Shown piece by piece: positions 23,891 to 35,058 of a stretch of DNA of 64,000 nucleotides. The DNA comes from Escallonia rubra. Lineage: Eukaryota > Streptophyta > Magnoliopsida > Escalloniales > Escalloniaceae. The translations under genes were made by a program, and so were the position numbers. How positions within the stretch are numbered: position 1 is the stretch's first letter; each line of letters starts with the position of its first letter. The stretch is taken from NCBI GenBank assembly GCA_033065855.1, contig JAVXUO010003207.1:124001-188000 (forward strand). The letters are read 5' to 3'. The notes under the pieces are model-generated. The model was not told the DNA's origin. It made no database searches and saw nothing but the letters and a program-made list of their open reading frames with translations.

Positions 23891-26222
23891 GAATTTACTC
23901 TAATTATTTAACAGAGGTGGTGGTCCTAGTTACTTTTTAAAGGTATTGGATTACCTTCATCGTGCAGTTGGTACCCTCTCTTATTGGCAACAAATGAGTC
24001 GGTGAACAACATATGATAGGGTTGAAGTTAGACTTATTTTGGGAGGTCATTTATTTTGATATAACCTTAAAAGCAGCAAATAAGTTTATCAAAAATTGTT
24101 TCTTTCTTATCTCCTTATTTATTTTCGTGTCAATCTCTGCCTTCGTTTATTTGATGTTTTTACTTGCGAGCTTCGAGAAATGCGAGTAACGCTCTTGTTT
24201 ACTTCACACTATTGTCTACTTGACACGATTACCATGTACACGTTAGGGTACAGTTTGGAACAATTCCTAAACAATTAGAACAACTATGAAAACAAAGTTT
24301 ATGGTACATCTCAATAGCTTTTTGCAGGATACTATAAGCAAAAACAAAGTCAGTATTCACGCTTTATTTTGACCACTTACATTCCTTTTTTGTCATTGTT
24401 TTTTTTTTGTTTTGGATAGTTAAAACGTTTTTATTCCACTAGGTGCAAGATACATCTTCTTGGATGGCAGGCGTTATAAAATTTGCCGCCTCTTTCATCC
24501 ATGTGCAAAAATCATCTAGCTCCCTAGCATATTGTGCTAATATGTGAGTTACTTTATTTTATGTTCGTCATATTGAACTAAACTAAACTCATACCTTTGA
24601 AATTTATGGCACATCATTTTGGCTTCGTCAATTAAATTGCCCATCGCTGATAAATCCTTTCCTACCTACCTCAGCGTTGAGATAACATTTGTCACTGGAA
24701 TTAAAAAGAGTCATTATAGAGTAATAAAAAGTGTCACTAAAGTACTTACTGATGAAGTTGAGTGTTATTAGTGCAAAGTGGAATACCAGTTACTCAATGT
24801 TATGTAATATAAAACCAATAGTTTGTAAAACATTCGTGTTATATGTACGTTCTACTATATTAACATCTACTTAAGAGAATACGATGACCGACACATTTTT
24901 TACTTTTGTTCCGGCGACGAGCCGTGCATAGTCTTACTGATCTCTTTCTTTTATTTGCTCAAGTCTTTCATAGCAACTCGGAGGTTTTATTCTCTAGCAA
25001 ATTTTTAGTCTAAGGTTTGATGCATTCATATTTTTTGCTAAATTGAAGTCTTTAACGACAATGGTTCTATTTCATTCTTTGCAACTCTTTTGCCAAGTAC
25101 TTTCATAAATACATGTTTGCACTTATTCTCTTGTTATGACGATCCAAGTCCTTTTGACGGCAGAAAAACATTTACTCGACCGTTCTCAATTCACTGGTGG
25201 TGTAAAAATAAGTTTTTGTAAATGCATGTTTGTTCTTATTTTCTCTTCATGACCGAATAAAACGTAGACCGGTCAAATATTACACAAACTTCTTAGTCAA
25301 CTTTTTTCTTTGTGGTCTTTGCGAAGTTGCCAAATATAGCAATAGATCACAAGTTTCGGTATATTTTGATTCCTTTGCTATCACTTCAAAATGTTTCTAT
25401 TGTTTTGTCCACTTTTGCACAGGGATTTTAGTGTCGTGGTCCCTTATGTCTCTGGTAACAAGCTCCAAAAACCGACCAAAATAAAAACATTGCGTGCATG
25501 ATAGTTTGTTGTTGCACATTTTCACCATTAGTTCCTTGATACCAAGTTCTTGGTTTGCACACGTATCGCTATATCCTTTGATTCTTTGCTGTCCACAACA
25601 ATTTTATGTTCTTAGAGTAGTTTAAATGTCTATTTTTTTTGTATCATTTTTTGGGATTTTACATGTCATTTTTCATAATTAAAACCGTGTCTACGGCACA
25701 ACATTAGAAAGTTGAGATGACGGAATTAGGTAAAGATACCGATGAAGGTATATGGCTGAAATATCATATTAAGCATTTTGTTTTTTTCTTTTACATTTTT
25801 AAGAATTTTCAAATTAGTTTCTATTTTACTTTGACTATTTACATTTATGATTATCTTGCAATATAATTTTGTTAAAGGTCAGTGAAGATCGTAAAGCGCT
25901 GATACATAGCACGAGATTTTAGCCCGTATCCGAGTGAACGAATTTAATGGCATTTGCATTTCTTCATCGGATAGCCTTGCTATTAGGCATTAGCGGCTGC
26001 CAATAGTTTGTCTCCTATCGTCCTATTAGCCGCTCAAATCACGCCACGTCATCGTACCCGAGACGGGTCCCACTTCCTCCGCACCTCCCAATCCATTCAA
26101 AAGCCAAAGGAACCTTCCGACAGTTTCCTTTTCAAGATCGCGCCACCACCACCTTCCACCCGCCTCCTCCACGGCCCTGCCACCGCCGGATAGGGTTTCT
26201 CCAAAGAAACCCTAACCCACAC
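23891..26222. other. Intergenic and PDAT promoter side
   Basis: No gene recognised. The last 250 bases become more GC-rich and pyrimidine-rich (CCACCACCACC near 26148), consistent with the PDAT leader. Confidence 0.4.
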
Positions 26223-26279
26223 ATGCGCACATTATTGCAATTGCATGGTAATAAATTCACCAGAACGGTCGATAATTAG
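26223..26279 (+). other. Possible upstream ORF in the PDAT leader
   Basis: An 18-codon frame, ATG at 26223 and TAG at 26277-26279, 24 bases before the PDAT start. A second ATG at 26244 opens another short frame ending at 26285. Whether either lies in the mRNA depends on the transcription start, which I cannot see. Confidence 0.3.
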
Positions 26280-26303
26280 TAATTGAAGCCAAATAGAACC
26301 AAA

Positions 26304-29300
26304 ATGTCACTCCTCAGAAGGAGAAAGGCACCGGAAAATGAGGAACCACCCGCACCGGGGGCAGACTCGTCAGAAGACAAGGACAAAAAGAGGAAACCGA
26401 AGCAAAAGTCCGGCGACAAGCACTGGTCGTGCGTGGACAGCTGCTGTTGGTTCGTGGGCTGCATATGCACGGTCTGGTGGTTTCTGCTGTTCCTCTACAA
26501 GGCGATGCCGGCGTCTTTCCCGCAGTACGTTACGGAGGCGATAACGGGGCCGTTGCCGGACCCTCCGGGGATTAAACTGGCGAAGGAGGGGCTGAAGGCG
26601 AAGCATCCTGTGGTGTTCGTGCCGGGGATCGTCACCGGCGGATTGGAGCTGTGGGAGGGGCACCATTGTGCCGAGGGATTGTTCCGGAAGCGGCTTTGGG
26701 GTGGTACGTTCGGCGAAGTATACAAGAGGTATCGAATTTTCCTGTCGTTTAATATCGTATAGTGTTGTTCAATTGCTAGAATATAGTTAACATGAGGGTT
26801 TTCGGGTGTTTGTAATTTGATTTCTGTGGATTCAATGTCAGTGGTCATGGACGGTAGTTTTGGAGATCATAATTGTGTGTATAGGAGAAAATATCTAGTT
26901 GGGTTTCTGCGAAACGCTTGAGATATTGTTTTGTTTAAGAATCTGCGTTACTTTGTGAATTTATACTAACGTGGGTTTGGAACTTATTATATATTATATA
27001 TTTCCAGTTTGTTATAGACTAGAGGGTACAGTCGCTACTGTGAGACTAGGATATTAATTTGAAGCAGCCATTAGGTTTGTTTCATATATTTGGTTATATC
27101 TTTTTTAAGGAACTTCTGGGGAAGTTATTTTGTTGACACCAAAAATGTAAGATAAAAGAGGAGGGATAGTGGTTCACTGGGCTAGCCCTTTTGTAGTTGT
27201 TGCTTTCACTGTCAGCAACATGATTTTGTAACATTAGATAACGTGTGTGTTGTATTCCGTAGAACGCCTGGGATGACATGGATGATGAGATAAAGAATCT
27301 ATAGGATATTTTAAAAATCCCAGAACCGAGTGATCTGTATGATCCTAGCAGACACACCATAACCTTGAAACCAATCAATATCAACCAAGCCATATTCACC
27401 CTATCTGGATTCAGAATTGTGAAGCATTATCCCCACCAATCGTTGATGTCATACTTTACTAAAGCGTTGGAATGGATTTTCCAGGGGGGGACCTGATGTT
27501 TTGGTAAGTTATCTTAGCGGAGGAAATGAGTTCGTAATAGGCGGTTCAGACATAAATATAGATAATATGAGATAAACTGTAAAATATACAGAAGTGAGAG
27601 TGTAACCTTTTGGCTTTTTAGTAGATAAGTATCATGGCTAGTTGCTTTGCAAGTTCAGTTTCATGTTCTAGCATAAGTTGCGCTAGCAATTGGCCAATTC
27701 ATTGACACTTTATGATCAAGATTTAGGGGCTGGTTTTGTTCTATTGATGAAAGGCGCGGCACTTCTCATGCTTGCAAGCGATGTCTTCTAATGTTTGCTT
27801 GGCGAGTTCGTCAAAGTTTGAACCCGACAGTGAAAAGTTTCTTTTTCTGGCCTTAAATAACAGTTTTTCCTTGGGAAAGGATGGACATATTGCCAAAAAG
27901 GTCCTAAGTTATTGAATTTTTATATTGCTATAAAGTCTTAGACGGTCCTACTTTGACTGAGAAGGCGTAGCTTCTGCAAGATTCATCAGTGACATCCCGG
28001 GGTTTGCCATCATCACAGACTCTCACTTGCATGGCGAAGGATCGGACCTCATAGTTCAAGGAAACGTTTCTTTGAAGCCCGTCTGCTGCCTCCTTAGCAG
28101 AAACCCTCACCCTTACAAAGATATTAACTGGAGTGAGATCAGAAGTTCAAGTTCACGGATTGATGGAAATGGTTCATCTTGTTACACTAACATCCTCTAG
28201 TCCTCAGCAACTCTCTTTATATGCTGGATAATTGCAACTTGGCAGCAGAAATGTGGCAAGAGTAGCATGTTTCCTGTCTAAGATCTTATGAGGGTCTGCT
28301 CTCAGGCCACAGAATCTTGGTGGGCTTTATAACCTCTGGTGGGAGTCGTCCTCAAATTCGACCATTGACATCTTGATACCGCATATTTTATATGGTCAAA
28401 TAGACCTTGGACCCGCACCTTTGAACGTTTAGGTAGAAGGATAATGCAATTGAGTAGTTGAGACTAGCAAAACCCTCATAATAACTGGCCTTGCTGCCAC
28501 ATAAACTTTTTCCTGCTTATCCTTCATCCAAATCTCACGTCTTCACCCATAAATTTGTGACATGGACTTCTTCTGTTTGGGGCCAATCTCGATGCAAGTG
28601 GAATCTTGCAACGGATAGAGTGCAAAACCTCTGTTATGTGCATCATTTGTCGCCTAAAAGTTGCATGGTCTCTAATCCTCAGTCTTCTATACAAACTTAA
28701 GACGGAGGAATGCTAATTTTTATCCTAAAATTTGTATCTTAGACCGGTGGAATTCTGGAGACAGATTACATTTTGCTGAAATTTTCATTCCTGTTGCTTT
28801 TTTAGGTGGATGGGAGTGGGTTCTGTAGATTTGATTCTGCATCAGATAGTGTGATATTTCTAGTGCCTGTGGATACTTAGTAGGCTCTTTTGGCTTGATA
28901 TTTGCAGGCCTCTGTGCTGGGTGGACCATATGTCACTTGATAATGAAAGTGGACTGGATCCTCCAGGTATAAGGGTCAGGCCTGTCACCGGACTTGTGGC
29001 TGCGGACTACTTTATGCCAGGATATTTTGTTTGGGCTGTTCTAATTGCTAACTTGGCTCGAATTGGGTATGAGGAGAAAACCATGTATATGGCTGCATAT
29101 GATTGGAGACTTTCATTCCAAAATACCGAGGTAATTATCTGCTTCTTGTCTGGCATCGTAGTGCCACTGTAACTGAAATGCATCATTACTTCGTTGGCAA
29201 GTTGATTGCATTTGCTTATATATTTGAAAAGCTTGAATTTACAGGTAAGAGACCAAACACTAAGTCGGATAAAAAGTAGTATTGAACTGATGGTTGCTAC

Positions 29301-32300
29301 AAATGGTGGCAAAAAGGCAGTTATTATTCCACATTCAATGGGTGTTCTATACTTTTTGCACTTCATGAAGTGGGTGGAGGCACCAGCTCCAGTGGGTGGT
29401 GGAGGTGGACCAGATTGGTGTGCTAAGCATATTAAGGCTGTGATGAATATTGGTGGACCATTTTTAGGTGTTCCAAAAGCTGTATCCGGGCTTTTCTCCG
29501 CTGAAGCCAGGGATATTGCAGTTGCCAGGTTTTTCCCTACTTCACCTCTTCTTCTCTGTCCCAAGCAAAGAACAAAGAGAAAAGACGCTTATAGCTGTTT
29601 TTAGTTTGGCAGAGCAATGATATTTGCTTTATCTCAATTTCAAGCTTGTGTTTCTCTAAAGAAGAGACTTTTCTCGGCAGGCATCTGGCCTTACTTGCTA
29701 CCTGTCGGCCTGTCTACAGACGAAACTTTTCCCTACCTATATAACTGTTATGTGGTTCTGCACTCCTGACATTTAGGAATGCATGCTCAGAGTCCATGAG
29801 GAAATGGAGTGATCATCTAAAATTAAGATCTTTAAAGGAGAGACCTCAGTCATGCAAATATTTTAGCTTCATAAACTAAAGGGAAAATTGCGCAGAATAC
29901 CCTGGTCGTCTGGACGTGTTGCAAAAAGACCCCTGGAGTTACAAAAGTTGCAAAGAGACACCTGAGGTCACAAAAGTGTTATAATGGGAAAAGAGACACC
30001 TGAGGTCACATTTCGGGACAACATTAATAGAACATGTCGACTTATAATGAGAAAATGGAGTGTAGCAGTAATTTATTTATTATGATACCGGCTTAGATGG
30101 ATAGGTTTACTAGAATTCAGGAAATATCTATGCAAGCCATGATCTAGATCTGCTCATTATGTTTTTTCCTCATGTTAGAGCTTGTTTATTTACTACTAGT
30201 TGTCAAAAGTCACTGATCATTTTTTCTTGCCTATATTTGAAATGTTTATTTGATACCAAGATTGCATCTAGTAATGTTTATAACATAACACCTATAATGC
30301 AGGGCTGTTGCCCCAGGTGTTTTGGATAAAGATTTATTTCGCATTCAAACTTTGCAATACATAATGAAGATGACCCGGACATGGGATTCAACCATGTCCA
30401 TGATACCAAAAGGCGGGGATACAATCTGGGGGGGCCTTGATTGGTGTCCTGAGGATGGATATATTCCAAATAAGAAAAAGCAGAGGAACAATGATACAGG
30501 GGCGGGAGCTCAGCTTTCTCAAGCAAAACATGCTAATTATGGCAGGATTATATCTTTTGGAAAAGATGTGGCAGAGGCTCATTCATCGGAATTTGAGAGG
30601 GTTGAATTTAGGGTAAGGTTTTTGGTTACTTTACACTTTATTTTTTCTTTATCAACGACCCTTTGCAGCTTGTTTTGAATTATTTATCTTATCCGTGTTT
30701 GTATTTTTATCGTTGCACTAGTGCTCATCATGGACTGGACTGCCCTTTTTACTGCCCATCTTGGGTATAATAGAGATTTCACGAATTGCCGGGATGGAGA
30801 AACTATACCTATTACTCATGGGAGAATAAGACGCAAAGAAGAAGAATAAAGTGAAGAGATATGGCACATTCAAATCAATTTGTGATCCATGACTCAATTC
30901 TGGAAGAACGTTATAATGAAATATACTTACCCCTATAATCTAGGCTACTAATGCTCCTCGTGTTACAAGGACTAGTCATCTATTTGTAGGAAGCAATGGC
31001 ACCTAGACTATTAAATAAAAGTTAGACTAAACAACTTCGACCTTGTTCCCTTACCATTCTGTCCTCCATTTTAATCTCCTGTTTGATTTTCTACCCTTTT
31101 TTCTCAATTTGATAACAGCCCGTCAGTTCTGGAAGAAAACTGGCTGGGTTAGAAGGACATACCCCAGCCAGTCTTTCGGCGTGGGGTGCTTGCAGATTGC
31201 ATACTACATGCCTCTATACCTTGTTCCATTACCATTTGTCCTCCATTTTCGTCTCCTGTCTGATTTTCTACCTTTTTTCTTAATTTGATAACAGCTCGTC
31301 ACTTCTGGATGAAAGACTGGGTTGGGTAGAAGGAAATACCCCAGCCAGTCTTTCAGCGTGGGGTGTTTGCAGATTGCATACTACATGCTAGGAACTGCCA
31401 TACCTGCCAGAGGCATGGACCAATCCACAAGCCTGAATTATCGATTATTGCACAGTACATGACTCCTTGTGTTAATTTGCAGGATGCTGTCAAAGGACAC
31501 AATGTAGCAAACAGTACCTGTCAAGATGTGTGGACGGAGTACCATGACATGGGATATGGAGGTGTTGATGCTGTTGCAGAGTGGAAGGCTTATACTGCTG
31601 GGGATATTGTGGATTTGCTTCACTTTGTTGCTCCCAAGATGATGGCACGTGGTAGTTCTCATTTTTCATATGGGATAGCTGACAATTTGGATGACCCAAA
31701 ATATGAACATTACAAGTATTGGTCCAACCCATTGGAAACAAGGTTTGAACTCGCATGAAGTGTACAAATTCTCATCACTATTTGATTCAGGTCCCCTTGT
31801 TTTATCATTTCTAATATGTGGCTGACATGAGTGGCTAAGCTATACTTTTGATGGTCCCTCTTGCTATATTCCTGATAATAGTCCTTCCAAACACGACTCA
31901 TATTGCCTAGTAAACATGATGCTCAATTCATCCATGTCCTGTTTTTGCTAGCTCGCCATATAAATTGCTTTGATTGCTTGCTCGTTGAGGATTCTTATTT
32001 CTTCATATTCTTGATTTGGTGGTGGCTTTTAGATTGTTCTCTGGATGTAACTGTAACAATGCATGGAGAATGTTTTCCTTAATGATCGATCCTATATCAT
32101 TAAATTGTGCAATAATATACTGCAACCAGCATTTTACGTACACGTCTTTGATATTTCAGGTTGCCAAATGCTCCTGACATGGAGATATATTCAATGTATG
32201 GAGTTGGCATCCCAACTGAAAGAGCATATATCTACAAGCTCACTCCTTCTACAGAATGCTACATCCCATTCCAGATTGATACTTCTGCAGATGGCAGAGA

Positions 32301-32643
32301 TGAAGATAGCTATTTGAAAGATGGAGTTTATATGGTAGATGGGGACGAGACTGTCCCTGCTCTAAGTGCAGGCTTCATGTGCGCAAAAGGGTGGCGTGGG
32401 AAAACCAGATTCAATCCTTCAGGAATTCGAACTTACATTCGAGAGTATGATCATGCTCCTCCAGCTAATTTTCTCGAGGGTCGCGGCACACAGAGTGGCG
32501 CTCATGTGGATATAATGGGGAATTTCGCTCTGATGGAGGACATTATAAGAGTAGCAGCCGGAGCTACGGGAGAGGAGTTGGGAGGAGATCAAGTTTACAC
32601 AGACATTTTCAAGTGGTCCGAGAAGATCAATTTACAGCTATGA
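26304..32643 (+). CDS. PDAT1: Phospholipid:diacylglycerol acyltransferase 1 (PDAT1-like)
   Basis: Six exons: 26304-26728, 28908-29130, 29245-29528, 30303-30612, 31483-31742 and 32160-32643, 1,986 bases, 661 residues (Arabidopsis PDAT1 has 671). PDAT moves an acyl group from the sn-2 position of a phospholipid to diacylglycerol, making triacylglycerol in the ER, and belongs to the LCAT family. A basic, polar N-terminus is followed by one membrane segment at about 45-66 (DSCCWFVGCICTVWWFLLF). Then come the conserved HPVVFVPGIVTGGLELWEG lid region and the triad: Ser247 in PHSMG, Asp563 in DGDETVP and His616 in SGAHVD. The start is the ATG of MSLLRRRK. The frame is open upstream but has no earlier ATG before 26304. 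No broken or missing key residue was seen. Introns 3 and 4 carry repeat relics. Confidence 0.97.
29881..29990 (+). mobile_element. Relic of a MULE-type terminal repeat in PDAT intron 3
   Basis: Starts GGGAAAATTGCGCAGAATAC and continues with GTTGCAAAAAGAC and GTTACAAAAGTTGCAAAGAG. This is the same terminal repeat as the element at 51092-52146. I see no matching opposite end, so this looks like a remnant or a solo terminus. Confidence 0.55.
31041..31389 (+). repeat. 178-bp tandem duplication in PDAT intron 4
   Basis: Copy 1 starts at 31041 and copy 2 at 31219, both with CCTTGTTCC. Both contain TTTGATAACAGC and ACCCCAGCCAGTCTTTC and end in TGCAGATTGCATACTACATG. The copies show scattered differences. 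The unit includes intron-end-like CAG strings but no coding frame. Confidence 0.85.
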
Positions 32644-33781
32644 GTTCAGATGGGGAACAATTTGATCACTTTTGCTCTCAAACCAATGCATCATAGATCT
32701 GATACACGTTAAATATTGCACTGTCCTTCAGGCGCCCTTAGAAGTTCGCTTGTACAATATCCCGTGTAGGAAAAGCAATGTACAGACATGCTTCCCATTG
32801 TTGATATCCTGTTGAAGCTCCTCTCCATCGCTTCTTCCTCCCGTGCTTGGAGGCACTCCTCTCTGCACCTGCTCAGTCCCTCTAGTAACCTTTAATCGAA
32901 ACGATTTACCAACTAATTGGTAGGAAGGCGGAGATGATAAACTGTAAGAATATTGTCACTTGTGGGGGGCTGTCTGTTGTATCTTTTTGAAAGAATGATA
33001 TTCCACAAACTGTATGAAATTCACTGTTTGATGTATTCAATTCGGCATTCTCCTAGACATGTAGTGGTCTGAATTAGCCAAAAGGCCGAGAAAGATATTC
33101 CAGGGACACAAGTTCTTGAATTGGACATATGACCAATGCCACTTATGTAACTTTGTTTCGCTTCATTAACTCCATGCATAAACCAAGAAAAAAAATAAAG
33201 CTATCCCATGTCACTGGATTTTAGAACTTTAGAATATACAAGTCAGAAGAAGACTCTCCTAGTGTGATTACAAACCGTTTTAAATTAAATAAAAAAGATG
33301 AATGAATATATTAAAAATCGGGCGCTCTCGCGACAAACGTGATTTTGCATTAATACAACAAACAGATGAATGGTAGCCTTAAAAATTTGAGATTTGCAGA
33401 TGAATTTGTTACTGCCATAGGCATGGCATGTATAAAGGGATGGTCGTCAGAGTGGTCAGTATAAGGGCGGCCGGGGAGGGGGGGCATTTAAGAATTAAGA
33501 GGAAAGTGGGAAGAAGAGTCATTGTGGATGTAGACTTCTGAAACATGAATTTAATTTCTTCATTTACTCCTCGCTCCATCACCACCTCACCTCACCTCAC
33601 CTCACCTCAAACTAGACAACAAAAAAGAAAAACCCCACAACAATTATTATTTTACTCAATAAACAAAGAATATACTTTTACAGGATAATCAAGTGAAAAG
33701 CAGAACAGAAACTAAAAAATATTTAAAAATATTGATGGTGGTGCTGGTGGTGCACTGGGGGAAGGTCTGACGAAATTCTTA
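32644..33781. other. PDAT 3' region and NF-YA promoter side
   Basis: 3' untranslated region of PDAT and intergenic DNA. A (CACCT)n run lies at about 33583-33608. No gene was recognised. Confidence 0.4.
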
Positions 33782-34017
33782 ATGAAGCCGTTGTTTAGGG
33801 GTTAGAAGAGAATCATAGATGTATAGGGATTAGGGTCTTGGGGCAGCAAAAAAATAGCCCAAGAGATTAGAAGAGAGAGAGATTTGTGGGTTTTGGGGGG
33901 TTTTGGGAGACAGACATGCCCAAGTTGATCCAGACATCTGCGTTCTTTACCAAATCCCGAAGGTTTTGCTCTTCTGCTTCTTGTTCTCGTATTGTTGCTG
34001 GCTTTCACAGAAGATGA
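33782..34017 (+). promoter_or_regulatory. NF-YA leader with upstream ORFs
   Basis: Three small frames lie in the presumed 5' leader of NF-YA: ATG at 33782 (7 codons), a 4-codon one near 33816, and a 33-codon one at 33916-34017 starting MPKLIQTSAFFTK and ending with RIVAGFHRR. The longest has an amino-acid mix like a real peptide. NF-YA leaders are often long and intron-bearing. A likely leader-intron acceptor is TGTGCAG at 34982-34988. The first-exon boundary is not certain. Confidence 0.45.
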
Positions 34018-35058
34018 GATATGTTGTCGTTATTTTGGTTTTGGCTTTTGAGTTGTGAAGTGCGATTGGAGCTTAAGGTTGTGATTCTGATATGGGTGTT
34101 GAAGTTTCGAGTCGGGGTTGCATCATGCATGTAGTTGTCGATTCTAGATTTTTCTTGTGTTAGGTTTTTTCCCATGACAGGCCCCTCCTCCCGCCTGTCT
34201 TTATATCGTTTGAATCTGCATGTTTCAGAGTCTAAGTATTGCGTTTTAAAGCTGGTTTGTAGGACAGATTGGTCCCATATTTTTGCGTGTTTGGTGAGAT
34301 CTGTGGATGGGTATTTTGCGCTCAAGCTGATTCAGTACTTTGGTTTGATGTTTTTGTTGCCATAGAAAAGCATGCCTTTCCTGGTTGGTTTATGACTTGT
34401 ATCTTTTGTTTTTTTGGGTCCATACTAGAGTTGCTTACTGATATCTGCGAAAAAAAGTAAATAAAAAACCAGAGTTGCTTCCTCTTGGAAGACTACTCTC
34501 TTATTGCTGGGAAATATTACTGGCTTATGGTGTGGTGAAGTTCTTAAAAGTTTATTACTCAAGCATTTTAATGAATAGATTTCTTTACCTCTTTCTTGTT
34601 GGGGTTGGATGTGGTATATAAAGGGCAGATCTTAAAACTCCGGGTAATTGCTCCGTGCTAGTGGGAAGTACTGCAAAGGATGAGGCATTCAAGTCTCAAT
34701 ATGTTGCTTCCCATCAGTGGTCGCCCCTTGCCCAAATGGGGAAAAGAAACATAAAAATAAAGCCCAGGTATCAACCTCTTGATATCAGCAACCATTTGTT
34801 CTCTGTCAAACGCCCTGCTATGGTTGATACTAGCATTTTGTAGGATAGGGAAATGTTTTTTTCCCCCCCTCTAATAAGCAGCCCTTTCTCCTTGTTATGA
34901 AGCGTAATGTCGATGTTTGCAATACGTGTTGTTTGCTCAAATTTGACAATGCTAATGCAGCAAACACTTTTGGGTTGCTCATGTGCAGGTGACCTACTCT
35001 GAAATAGAGTATTTTTAATCTTTTCAACATTTTGAAAAGTCATTCATCGTCCAGAAGC

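Noticed and set aside
27928-28110. 60-codon minus-strand frame in PDAT intron 1 with a protein-like composition
   Set aside because: No recognisable family, no splice partners, and it lies within a well-defined intron. It could be a fragment of an old insertion, but I cannot support it.
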